From IMG/VR virus record IMGVR_UViG_3300025128_000216, positions 1-29,966 of that record: a stretch of DNA of 29,966 bases; one strand, given 5' to 3'. Shown here one piece after another: positions 6,541 through 14,565 of the stretch. Under the pieces are notes generated by a model. That model searched no databases. It was given only the letters and a program-made list of their open reading frames with translations, and had not been told where the DNA came from. How positions within the stretch are numbered: position 1 is the stretch's first letter; each line of letters begins with the position of its first letter. The stretch is from a virus. A program made the position numbers and the translations under genes.

Positions 6541-8754
6541 TTATCCCCCTACCTCGCTAAACGATACACCAGTTCGTACCGCAATAAAGTTTAATGAAAT
6601 AAAGTTGATAGAACGAGCAGGTTTGATGTATATGTCTCCAACAAACTCATTACGGTCAATAACTTCACCAGTGTTATTTGTTGCATCACATTTCACTGAG
6701 AAATCAGTAATACCTCTGCGACCTTGAACATCTCTCAAGAAAGGTTCAACTTGGTTTCTAAATTGTGCCCTTGTAAATTCATCGTTGAACTCAAAGAGTT
6801 GGTATTTAGCTGCGGTTGCAATTGCTTTTTCAAGAACCAAGAATAATCGTCTGACGTTAATACGGTCAAATGCACTTGGTTTAGTCTGTGCAGTTTTGTC
6901 ACCGAACAGAACCACGCCTTGGCCTGGGAAATTAACCACTGGATTAATTCTAGATTTATAAAGTATATCTCTATCTGGTTTTAGTGGGTTGTAAGAAAGT
7001 TTAATTGCACCCCTTACATTACCACGATTGTAACCAGCTGGTGAGAACCAAGGATCAGCAACCGTATCTGTGTTAGCACAAAGACCAGCAGTATCCCCGT
7101 TTAGTGGCACATACCGATAAACATCATTGTACTTGTCATACATATATTTGTATCCACTATCGAATACCATGTAAGATGATGATGGGCAAGTGTCAAATGC
7201 ATCTTTGACATTCTTAGTCATAGTTACATTACTTGTACCACCAACAGTTGCAGCCCGATACGGAGAAACAAATCCTACACAATCTTTACGAGTTTCGCAA
7301 AGTGCAGTAATCATTGTTACATGAGTATCATGTCCAGCAATAGTATCAGCAACAGCAGAACTTGGCCCACCTAATACTAGGTTGATATCAAGATTTTCTG
7401 TGTCCTCAAACTTATCATATGCAAGTTCTAGTTCTCCAGCAGTCACAGAATAATCATCTGTTCCACCAGTTAGTGTATCAACAGTAACTCCACTTACTAA
7501 TGTGTAGTCTGTTCCTGATGCAACATCTGTGCCCCAGTTACTACCAGCAGATAAGTGATCTGTCCAGTAAATAAATTGTGACTTACGGAAAATAACATCT
7601 GGATAATAGTTGTTATCCCCTTGTGGAGATTTTGCTTTAGTATTTTTTGACATAAAAGGAAATACTTCAAGAATTGCACTTGTTCGTTGACCAGCAACAT
7701 CAACATCATAACCAGTAAGATCACCAGTTTTGTCGTATACTGCAACGTGAAGTTCATCTTCCTCACCACGACCATTCGCAGTTGCCCAAGCAGATGTGCC
7801 TGGCGCACCATCAAATAAGTCAGAAAATCTCCAACGTCTTGTGATGTATGAGTTATCAGGAATAACTGTTTGTAGTCCAGCTCCAGCAGGGTCATCTAAC
7901 AAACGAATCGTTAGAGTTTCAGAAGAAATTGAAGTAACTTCATATTCTTGGTTGTTAGATTCTACGTTTGCATCTGTTGTAAATGCAAGAGCAACATCAT
8001 CTGCAACTGTAATTGGTTTGTCAAGTATTAATGCAGTCTGTGAAGTGACTGTTGCAATTTTAACAACCTCACCACCATCAGAAATGCCTGCACCGATTAC
8101 TCGTTGTCCAACAGCTGCAGTACCAGAGTTTCCATCAACCGTAAGGTTTTTAGTTGCAACTGTGATTGCACCATTAACAACTGCTGTAACGGAGTTGTTT
8201 GTTTGGAATGAAATAATGTCACCAACAATAATTGCAGCGTTTGATGCATCTTGGTCATCAACTGTAACTGTTAAATCACCAACTGCACCAGCACCATTCA
8301 CTAGGTTAAGTGTTCCAAGTGGTTGTGTAAATGCACGTTTACCACCGCAGATATCTACACCGATTGAGTTACCCCAAGTTCCAGCAGACCTTGCAGCCCA
8401 CTCACCATGAGAACCTTCACCACCAGCAAAACTTGCTTCGTAATGGTCATCATCACGAATAAGAATACCACTGTTTGCACCAGCGTTTAATACCGCTGAC
8501 TCTGGACGAACTATACGAAGTGCGTCAGAATACTGCAAAAAGTTTGCAGCTGTAAAGAAAAACTCGAAATTACTTGAATTTGGTTTTCCGAATATTGATA
8601 CCAGTTGTTCCTCTGAACTAATTGTAGTTACAGATGAAACTGGCCCCTTTTCAAATGGCCCTGCAATCGCACCTATTGAGGTGGATACTGCTGGGATAAC
8701 ATTTGTTAGGTCTATCTCTCTGACTTGAACGCCAGGGCTTACTAGAAATGCCAT
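6541..8754 (-). CDS. 18: Tail sheath protein gp18 with a large insertion
   Basis: Contractile sheath subunit. 737 residues against 659 in T4. The start SPGVQVREIDLTN, AGTWGNSIGV near residue 125, RRWRFSDLFDGAPGTS near 306-321, and the C-terminal core with NFPGQGVVLFGDKT, INVRRLFLVLEKAI and FVGDIYIKPARSINFI are classic gp18 features. Between about residues 145 and 265 there is a Val/Thr/Ala-rich segment including GQRVIGAGISDGGEV and ALILDKPITV that looks like an added beta domain, probably on the outer surface. AAAGGAG precedes the start and a late promoter box lies at 8808-8815. It is the first gene of the tail/head unit. Confidence 0.97.
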   Translation of the reverse strand: MAFLVSPGVQVREIDLTNVIPAVSTSIGAIAGPFEKGPVSSVTTISSEEQLVSIFGKPNSSNFEFFFTAANFLQYSDALRIVRPESAVLNAGANSGILIRDDDHYEASFAGGEGSHGEWAARSAGTWGNSIGVDICGGKRAFTQPLGTLNLVNGAGAVGDLTVTVDDQDASNAAIIVGDIISFQTNNSVTAVVNGAITVATKNLTVDGNSGTAAVGQRVIGAGISDGGEVVKIATVTSQTALILDKPITVADDVALAFTTDANVESNNQEYEVTSISSETLTIRLLDDPAGAGLQTVIPDNSYITRRWRFSDLFDGAPGTSAWATANGRGEEDELHVAVYDKTGDLTGYDVDVAGQRTSAILEVFPFMSKNTKAKSPQGDNNYYPDVIFRKSQFIYWTDHLSAGSNWGTDVASGTDYTLVSGVTVDTLTGGTDDYSVTAGELELAYDKFEDTENLDINLVLGGPSSAVADTIAGHDTHVTMITALCETRKDCVGFVSPYRAATVGGTSNVTMTKNVKDAFDTCPSSSYMVFDSGYKYMYDKYNDVYRYVPLNGDTAGLCANTDTVADPWFSPAGYNRGNVRGAIKLSYNPLKPDRDILYKSRINPVVNFPGQGVVLFGDKTAQTKPSAFDRINVRRLFLVLEKAIATAAKYQLFEFNDEFTRAQFRNQVEPFLRDVQGRRGITDFSVKCDATNNTGEVIDRNEFVGDIYIKPARSINFISLNFIAVRTGVSFSEVGG

Positions 8755-8807
8755 GTCTCTTACTCCTTTGTATTAGAGTGTTTTAATCTTTTTATATTGT
8801 ACATTGA

Positions 8808-8815
8808 TATTTATA
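8808..8815 (-). promoter_or_regulatory. Late promoter box (TATAAATA) before gp18
   Basis: Exact minus-strand TATAAATA, 53 nt before the gp18 ATG, in the 117-bp gap between gp18 and the divergent gene at 8872. It probably starts the unit gp18-gp19-gp20 onward. Confidence 0.7.
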
Positions 8816-8858
8816 AAAAATCAGTTTCCAAAAAGTCATTTTTATAAGTGTCGTTACA

Positions 8859-8866
8859 TATAAATA
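8859..8866 (+). promoter_or_regulatory. Late promoter-like box on the plus strand before the antisense gene
   Basis: Exact TATAAATA on the plus strand, the only plus-strand copy I noticed. It ends 5 nt before the ATG at 8872, so transcription would start at or next to the start codon and give an almost leaderless message. That spacing and the AT-rich surroundings make it uncertain. Confidence 0.35.
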
Positions 8867-8871
8867 ATTTC

Positions 8872-9174
8872 ATGCCTAATAAACATTACGAAAAATATAA
8901 AGACACCATTAAAAAGGTAGCTCGTAGAAACTATCGCAAGAGAATTGTTTTACTTAATGAATTCCTTGCTGATAAGTCATGTAAACACTGTGGCGAAAGC
9001 GAAACTGTGTGTTTAAAGTTTTATCCTCACGATGCTGAAATACGAAAGATAACAAAAAGAGTTGGTGTAAATAATGAAAGTCGTAAAGAAATAATTGGAC
9101 TCATAGACCACTCTTTAATACTATGTTCAAATTGTTGGATAAAAAATGATAATGACCTAATCGAGTTTATTTAG
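8872..9174 (+). CDS. Small zinc-knuckle / degenerate HNH-like protein, antisense
   Basis: 100 residues, basic, and the only plus-strand gene seen. Cys37-x2-Cys40 (CKHCG) and Cys85-x2-Cys88 (CSNC) form a likely zinc site. Their spacing, the LKFYPHD segment between them and EIIGLIDHSLILCSNC recall small phage HNH-type proteins with the pattern CxxCG...FHHxD...CANCH. However, the catalytic HH is YP here, and the last His is Trp89, so nuclease activity is doubtful. The ATG at 8872 is preferred over a GTG at 8848, but neither has a clear ribosome binding site. The stop is 4 bp from the convergent gp17 stop. It may be a decayed mobile endonuclease or a DNA-binding regulator. Confidence 0.7.
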   Translation: MPNKHYEKYKDTIKKVARRNYRKRIVLLNEFLADKSCKHCGESETVCLKFYPHDAEIRKITKRVGVNNESRKEIIGLIDHSLILCSNCWIKNDNDLIEFI

Positions 9175-9178
9175 ACTT

Positions 9179-10825
9179 TTACCAATCTGAATCATGAGTT
9201 CTAACTACTGGACTCCAACGTGTTCCATACTCATCTACTGTTGTAGAGTCTAATGGATCGTCTACTCCATTATCTATAAAACCAAACGGAGCCATGTCTT
9301 GTTCTAACATGTCTTGTTGTTCTCGCATCATAGTCTGTCGTATGTCCATATCAGTTAGTTCTTTAAAATATGTCTGGTCTGTTGCCCATGCAAACATAAA
9401 CAAACACGCAACCAAATCATCTGTGCAACCATCGTCTGCTTCAAACGATTGACCTTTAACAATAAACGTAGACAGTTCACTAATAATCTGTAGGTCTTGA
9501 ATAATAAGTTTATCATCCTCAATCATTTGTTTAAGATTAGAACAACCTATTCGTTTTACAGCTTTAGTTGTTCTTACACCCAACTGCGCTCTACCACCTG
9601 AGAACCCCCCACCAAGTACTTGTCCTGCCCGTCCTCGCATACTTGCCATAATAAGGTTATCATACTCCAAGTCATATTGCATAGTCGAGGCGACCTGTTC
9701 TCCAATGTCATTTACTTCTATAAGAACAAATGCTTGATTGTATGCTTTTGCAACATCATATATCTTAGCAGGAAACAATAGAGGTTTTACCTCATTATCA
9801 CGAAACTTACCAACAATCTTATACGGCATTTGTGTTACATCAAACACTAGAAATGCAGAATAATCATTAGATGTTCCTCTTGAAACATCAGCTGTCATCA
9901 CATATGTGTGATCTCTCTGTGGTTTTTCAAACATATCAAATCCAGCATTAGATGTAATTGGTGGATTATAAGACATTGTTTTTAGTTTTTGTGCTTTAAT
10001 TAAGGTATCAATACTTCCTAAAAACTCACACTCAAACTCTGTGTTAAACTGTTGTTCACTAGTGTTCTTTATAGTTTCTGCTTTCCACTTTTCATCGCGG
10101 CCTGGGATTTCGCTCCAATGAACTTCTATTGGAACGTAAGTATTTCTTTGGTTCTCTGCATCATTCCACAATTTGTAAAACATATTCATACCATGAGGGG
10201 TCGATACTATCATGACTTTTGTAGTTTTACCCGAACTGATTGTTGGATATACCGAACTAAAGAATTGTTCTGCTACGTTAGAAGGAACGTATGCAAACTC
10301 ATCAAGGAAAATAATATTATATGAACCACCACGAACCGCAGATGCAGAAGTAGAACTTGCAAGAATTTTAGAACCATTTTCTAACTCCAAAGACCCCTTG
10401 TTCCAACTCATTACTCCTTGTTGCAACCACTTAGGTAGGTGTTCATATGCGAGTTGTAAGCGTCCTAGCAAGTCTCTGGCGGTCGCAGCTTTGTTAGCGA
10501 GTATCGCAACATTAACTGAAGCATTGAATAACACATAATGCAACAAATATGCTATAATGGTTGTAGATTTACCAGACTGTCTAGGAAGTTTGCAGATAGT
10601 AAAACGATTGCTGTGAAATGTGCCAACCATCTCTTTTTGAAAGTCATACATCTTAAATGGAACTAGACCTTCATCTAATGACACAATCATAATATAGTTT
10701 TCTATAAAATATTGAGGGTCATTCATACACTTAGAGTATTCTTCAACCTCTTTCTTTGTCCACTCTTGGGACACATTTGCCCGTTTGAGATTGGGATTAC
10801 CTAAGTATACTCCTTGTTCAGCCAT
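9179..10825 (-). CDS. 17: Terminase large subunit gp17 (packaging ATPase and nuclease)
   Basis: Motor that pumps DNA into the prohead and cuts the concatemer. 548 residues (T4: 610). ATPase domain: Walker A PRQSGKST at 81-88 (Lys86), Walker B IIFLDE at 171-176 with catalytic Glu176, coupling motif VSTPHG at 207-212. RNase H-like nuclease: Asp313 in TADVSRG, Glu370 in VLIEVND, and Asp469/470 in CTDDLVACL. The spacing of the first two (57) equals that of T4 Asp401/Glu458. A Gly-rich stretch around 404-412 is an extra loop relative to T4. It starts immediately after the oxygenase stop, with only a weak GGAAG upstream, so its translation may depend on coupling. Confidence 0.98.
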   Translation of the reverse strand: MAEQGVYLGNPNLKRANVSQEWTKKEVEEYSKCMNDPQYFIENYIMIVSLDEGLVPFKMYDFQKEMVGTFHSNRFTICKLPRQSGKSTTIIAYLLHYVLFNASVNVAILANKAATARDLLGRLQLAYEHLPKWLQQGVMSWNKGSLELENGSKILASSTSASAVRGGSYNIIFLDEFAYVPSNVAEQFFSSVYPTISSGKTTKVMIVSTPHGMNMFYKLWNDAENQRNTYVPIEVHWSEIPGRDEKWKAETIKNTSEQQFNTEFECEFLGSIDTLIKAQKLKTMSYNPPITSNAGFDMFEKPQRDHTYVMTADVSRGTSNDYSAFLVFDVTQMPYKIVGKFRDNEVKPLLFPAKIYDVAKAYNQAFVLIEVNDIGEQVASTMQYDLEYDNLIMASMRGRAGQVLGGGFSGGRAQLGVRTTKAVKRIGCSNLKQMIEDDKLIIQDLQIISELSTFIVKGQSFEADDGCTDDLVACLFMFAWATDQTYFKELTDMDIRQTMMREQQDMLEQDMAPFGFIDNGVDDPLDSTTVDEYGTRWSPVVRTHDSDW

Positions 10826-11419
10826 CTATAAACTTCCGTGTATTAAAAAGTTGCACGCTATACTTATTCTTGTTTTGTTTTTAGTACTTGGAGCAACACC
10901 ATGTTCTAACCAACTTGGAAACAATATAACCTCTCCAGCGTCAAATGGTCTTTTACCAATTACATTACTATATGGTTGTTTTAGAAATCTATGAGAAGCG
11001 TCCATAGCTTCTTGTGTTCTTGGGTCTTTGAGATATAAAGTCGCATCTTCTGTTGGTGTCACATAATACACTGCTGACCAAGAAGCTTCTTCGTGGATGT
11101 GGGGCATGGTACATTGACCTTCTCTTGCAATGTTTGCCCAACTATTATACAAACTAATACATGCTTCATCACGATAAAGAGTACTTAAAACTTGGTTAAC
11201 ACTTTCAATCATACCCTTTCTTAAAGGTTGTAGTGTTTTTAATTCTTCAAGTAAAGATTTATCACTTTGCCAACCCCCACCTTGTACTGGATTAAATTGA
11301 AATCCCTTTCCTTGTTTTTCTCTGGCTAAGACTTCATTTCTAATCAAGTCATTATCTAAGTTTTCTAGTTTGTAATTAAAAATTGTGGTTGGCCACAATT
11401 GTTGTTTTTCAACATTCAT
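10826..11419 (-). CDS. 2OG-Fe(II) oxygenase family protein
   Basis: 197 residues resembling the phage/marine 2-oxoglutarate Fe(II) dioxygenase group (Pfam 2OG-FeII_Oxy_5 / TIGR02466, from memory). The N-terminal QLWPTTIF matches the family's usual start. The core MPHIHEEASWSAVYYVTP supplies the first metal ligand(s) (His107, with His109 or Glu110), LEHGV gives His173, and Arg184 in KTRISIACNF is placed to bind 2-oxoglutarate. Members hydroxylate proteins or small molecules. The substrate cannot be told here. It lies between small and large terminase genes, abutting gp17 directly, so it is expressed with the late packaging genes. AGGA precedes the ATG. Confidence 0.88.
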   Translation of the reverse strand: MNVEKQQLWPTTIFNYKLENLDNDLIRNEVLAREKQGKGFQFNPVQGGGWQSDKSLLEELKTLQPLRKGMIESVNQVLSTLYRDEACISLYNSWANIAREGQCTMPHIHEEASWSAVYYVTPTEDATLYLKDPRTQEAMDASHRFLKQPYSNVIGKRPFDAGEVILFPSWLEHGVAPSTKNKTRISIACNFLIHGSL

Positions 11420-11447
11420 AATATAATCCTAATTGTTAATTCAAATA

Positions 11448-11879
11448 TTATTTTTTTTCTTTTAACATCTTTTGTAGTTCAGCTGTAGAACCAACATACA
11501 GTGCATTGTTTACTGTTCTTGGTGCGTGGTCTGGTACTTCTTTTAACTTTCTCATTTTCTCTTGTAGGTCTGCAAGTTTTTCTGTAACCTCTGCAACCTG
11601 TTTAATACCATTGAGTGCAACTTCGTATGTTCTTGGGTGTTCCGATTCTTTTGCAAGTTCTAGAATACCATCAATTGCATCTTGACCACGTTCAATTAAG
11701 TTATAAAGATTTTCTCTTTGATACTTATAATCGTTGTCAACGTCTTCGCTAGTAATACTTGGAGGTGTTGGATGACCATCTCTAACAACAGGTGCTCTTT
11801 CTACATCAATTGATTCGGGAACAATCTTTTCTATAACACCTAAAGTTTTATCAAGACGCAACGTAGTATCTTTATTCAT
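11448..11879 (-). CDS. 16: Terminase small subunit gp16
   Basis: DNA-recognition and regulator subunit of the packaging motor. 143 residues (T4: 164). As in T4 gp16, an acidic variable N-terminus is followed by DVDNDYKYQRENLYNLIERGQDAIDGILELAKESEHPR (T4 has DDYGVVRRNMHF and ETAKNADSPR), then a coiled coil (about residues 75-115), and a C-terminal ALYVGSTAELQKML like T4 VFMGSPTELMDEI. Its start overlaps the gp15 stop by 8 nt (ATGAATAA), indicating coupled translation. Confidence 0.93.
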   Translation of the reverse strand: MNKDTTLRLDKTLGVIEKIVPESIDVERAPVVRDGHPTPPSITSEDVDNDYKYQRENLYNLIERGQDAIDGILELAKESEHPRTYEVALNGIKQVAEVTEKLADLQEKMRKLKEVPDHAPRTVNNALYVGSTAELQKMLKEKK

Positions 11880-12672
11880 CTGAACCTGTTACTGGATTAA
11901 AGTCTTTCGCATCTTCAAAGAAAGATGTGGTTTCATTAAATCCAAAATTATCATCTGCGTCAGCACTTGTTGGATTTGGTGTGACGGTAAGTCTTTGTTC
12001 TCTCTTAGGTGAATTAACTTCCGAATCAGTATACTGGTCAACTTGAACAGTCTTGATAACCTTACTAGAAGTAACAGGGCCATACAAATAAAACTTCGCA
12101 GTAAATGAAAGAGTGTATATCAATGCTCTACGAGTTGTAAAGTCTCCTTGATAATTATCTTCATACGAAATAGAATTTAGTACAATAGGAACATCTCTTT
12201 TACTATCCATTGCGACATTATCATTGATTGTTAATGTATAGTCTGGTTGGAAGTATGGAAGAATTTGTTCTACAATTTGTAATGCATCATCAGATTGTTT
12301 TGCCATAACGTATAGTTCTATTGATAGATTATATGGTACAGGCATATACTGTGCATCCAACTGTTTGGCTTGAGCACCTTTAACTTTTTTAAATCGTTGA
12401 ACACGATTTAGTTTTCTTGCTGAATCGTATTCCAAGTTTTGAATCTCAAATCCAATACGAGGTAAAGTAATCGCAACTTGTTTTGTCAAGTCTGCATCTT
12501 CATTCAATCGCACTAAGAACTTTTCTCTTGGGCCATACGCAAGAGGAACTTTCATAGATTGACTTATGTTTCCAGAATTGTCTTTACGAACAAGATTAAT
12601 ATTGTTAAACATTGTTCCAAAAGAAACAATGACCTTTCTTATACTTTCGTGGTAAAATTGTGTGCCTAACAT
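11872..12672 (-). CDS. 15: Tail sheath stabiliser / tail completion protein gp15
   Basis: Caps the finished tail and joins it to the neck. 266 residues (T4: 272). The pattern follows T4 gp15 closely: FGTMFNNINLVRK near 19-31, VPLAYGPREKFLVRLN, ITLPRIGFEIQNLEYDSARKLN, ELYVMAKQSDDALQIVEQILPYFQPDYTLTIND (T4 has the near-identical QIVEQILPYFQP), and a beta segment ending in KFYLYGPV. The start overlaps the gp14 stop by one base (TAATG). Confidence 0.97.
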   Translation of the reverse strand: MLGTQFYHESIRKVIVSFGTMFNNINLVRKDNSGNISQSMKVPLAYGPREKFLVRLNEDADLTKQVAITLPRIGFEIQNLEYDSARKLNRVQRFKKVKGAQAKQLDAQYMPVPYNLSIELYVMAKQSDDALQIVEQILPYFQPDYTLTINDNVAMDSKRDVPIVLNSISYEDNYQGDFTTRRALIYTLSFTAKFYLYGPVTSSKVIKTVQVDQYTDSEVNSPKREQRLTVTPNPTSADADDNFGFNETTSFFEDAKDFNPVTGSDE

Positions 12673-13694
12673 TATGTATTGCTCCCTACGTCCCCGAATG
12701 GATTAGATTCAGTAAAGTCTAGAACTGTCGCACTTTGTGCCGTAAACAGTTCGTTTTGTGAAGTTTTATCTGTCACCATGTCTCCTACTATATAGTCTTC
12801 TTGTATGAGATAAGAATTGTCACCTGTATCAGCAGAGTTTTCGACCAACATACTTTCACCTACAGAGGTAGAATCACTTTCACCAAGTATGTTATCGCCG
12901 TCTGTTTCTTCAAGTAGTAGTCCTGCATCGTCACCAGTTCCTAATTCAAGTCTTATTTCTTCTGTTACAGCTGAAGACTGTTCCATTGTAAATTGATGAA
13001 CTAGAGCATTTGTTGATAGTTCATCTTCAATCGCATCAATGTTTGCAATGCCTGTATCAATAACTTCTGCACTATAATCATATAAACGACACCTTAGTTT
13101 GTAAACTGGATTATTATCCAGTTGATAAAATGGTTCATCGTGGTCTACGAAATTGACTTGAAACATCTTATCAAGTACAGGGTGATATACTACATCACCT
13201 TCGTTTGGCCTATCTGCGTCTGTCGCAGAGGTGTCTTGTATAATATAAAAATTAGAATCGCCTGATGCAGTTGACAAGGTAGTTGAATCGTCTGACTGAT
13301 CTATTGTTCCTGTTTCTAATAATATAGAACCACCAGAAGTTGTATCTGTTGCGGTTTCTATTTGCATCTGTCGGTCTAGTTCTTGAAATCTTGTTTTGTT
13401 TACAACGAAAGTAACTTCGCTTAGATTTTCTAAACCAAACTGACTCATTATTTCTTTTTCACCAGCAAACCCACCTTCTGAATCTTCAATATACATCTCT
13501 ATAGGATGTTGTTGTGTAAACTTAGAAAGAGAATCTTCTCCAAATATAGTATCTTCTGCAACTAGTGTGCGGTCAAGATAGTAAACGTCATGGCCATAAA
13601 TCTGTATTGCCTCTTTTATAAGATTACTATAAAGAGATTGTTCTGTTGCTATTGCGGCGACATTACTTGTATGGAAAAAAGAATTAACTGCCAT
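12672..13694 (-). CDS. 14: Neck protein gp14 with acidic insertions
   Basis: Part of the neck that seals the filled head for tail joining. 340 residues, clearly longer than T4 gp14 (256). Conserved parts: FHTSNVAAIATEQSLYSNLIKEAIQIYGHDVYYLDR (7-42), PIEMYIEDSEGFAG-type region (64-78), FVVNKTRF, the EGDVVYHPVLDKMFQVNFVDHDEPFYQL segment (165-192), and the C-terminal VLDFTESNPFGD. Two acidic, Ser/Thr/Asp-rich stretches (about 113-160 and 238-308, with LLETG, LLEETDGDNILGES, MLVEN, LIQED) account for the extra length. They resemble the repeats of the right-edge protein at 28989-29966. Confidence 0.95.
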   Translation of the reverse strand: MAVNSFFHTSNVAAIATEQSLYSNLIKEAIQIYGHDVYYLDRTLVAEDTIFGEDSLSKFTQQHPIEMYIEDSEGGFAGEKEIMSQFGLENLSEVTFVVNKTRFQELDRQMQIETATDTTSGGSILLETGTIDQSDDSTTLSTASGDSNFYIIQDTSATDADRPNEGDVVYHPVLDKMFQVNFVDHDEPFYQLDNNPVYKLRCRLYDYSAEVIDTGIANIDAIEDELSTNALVHQFTMEQSSAVTEEIRLELGTGDDAGLLLEETDGDNILGESDSTSVGESMLVENSADTGDNSYLIQEDYIVGDMVTDKTSQNELFTAQSATVLDFTESNPFGDVGSNT

Positions 13695-13697
13695 TGG

Positions 13698-14519
13698 TTA
13701 ACCTATCATATAATTGATTGGTAGTTCAAATGCTAGTTGAATCTGTTCTTCTAATTTTTCTAGTTCTTCTGTCGCTTGACTAAATATAGTTTCACCATTC
13801 ATAGTAACCCCACCCAACATTGCAACACCATTAAACTTAGATAAGTTTGCACCCCACTGTCTTTTGATAAGTGCGGTTGCATATCTTTTTAAATAAATGT
13901 CATCATATATATCTGTAAATGAAGTTGGGTCAAGCTTTCGATAACATTCAATAATCATATAGTCTGAATCAGCAGTTATGTCATTTTCCCAATCCATATC
14001 AACATAAAGACGATTCTGGTGTTGATTAAAACGAATAGGGGTTTCGCCTACAAGAATGTGTTCTAGAAAATCTAGATTCTGCATTGTCATTTCGTACTGA
14101 ATAACAGATGTTGAAGAAAAATCAAACAGGTCGTTCAATCGTAATTGATAACGAACATTAAACATATTACTGCCACCACCTGTGTCAGTAAATGGGAATA
14201 CTCTCGTAACAGATACCACAGAATCTGGAATAGGAATCCAATTGTTTCCCTCACTCCAAGTTGCAGTTACACTGGTATCAACTACATCTGTTGCAGTAGT
14301 GTCTGAGTTTCCTCTTGCGCGAGTAACATCTGTTGATGTTATGAGATGTTTAAGATACATTCTCTCAATACCATCATAATGATATTGTGCGAAATATTGG
14401 AGTGCTTCGTCTAAACGGTCATCTACCTGATCGTCTGAAACATTTATATCGATAACACCAAAACCTAGAGCTCTAAGACAGTATGTTTTTAATGTAGCTT
14501 TTGTTGATGGTACGGCCAT
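13698..14519 (-). CDS. 13: Neck protein gp13
   Basis: Head-completion connector acting with gp14. 273 residues (T4: 309). Typical features are LKTYCLRALGFGVIDINVSDDQVDDRLDEALQYFAQYHYDGIERMYLK (about 10-57), WIPIPDSVVSVTRVFPF, the YDDIYLKRYATALIKRQWGANLSKFNGVAMLGGVTMNG segment near the C-terminus, and the end in LAFELPINYMIG, all shared with T4-type gp13. AAGGGGA precedes the start and a late promoter box lies at 14540-14547, so it opens the neck/packaging transcript. Confidence 0.96.
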   Translation of the reverse strand: MAVPSTKATLKTYCLRALGFGVIDINVSDDQVDDRLDEALQYFAQYHYDGIERMYLKHLITSTDVTRARGNSDTTATDVVDTSVTATWSEGNNWIPIPDSVVSVTRVFPFTDTGGGSNMFNVRYQLRLNDLFDFSSTSVIQYEMTMQNLDFLEHILVGETPIRFNQHQNRLYVDMDWENDITADSDYMIIECYRKLDPTSFTDIYDDIYLKRYATALIKRQWGANLSKFNGVAMLGGVTMNGETIFSQATEELEKLEEQIQLAFELPINYMIG

Positions 14520-14539
14520 ACTCTTTTCCCCTTTCTATA

Positions 14540-14547
14540 TATTTATA
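14540..14547 (-). promoter_or_regulatory. Late promoter box (TATAAATA) before gp13
   Basis: Exact minus-strand TATAAATA in the 46-bp gap between the S74 fibre gene and gp13, ending 20 nt before the gp13 ATG. It likely drives gp13 to gp17. Confidence 0.75.
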
Positions 14548-14565
14548 AGGTTAAAAGGTTGTACC

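Noticed and set aside
7796-8410. 204-residue plus-strand open frame over the gp18 gene
   Set aside because: It lies wholly antisense to a clearly conserved sheath protein, has low-complexity Ser/Thr/Ala/Pro composition typical of a reverse-frame shadow, and no ribosome binding site.
8848-8871. GTG start at 8848 for the plus-strand gene
   Set aside because: No ribosome binding site, and the added residues do not resemble HNH-like proteins. The ATG at 8872 is preferred, though not proven.
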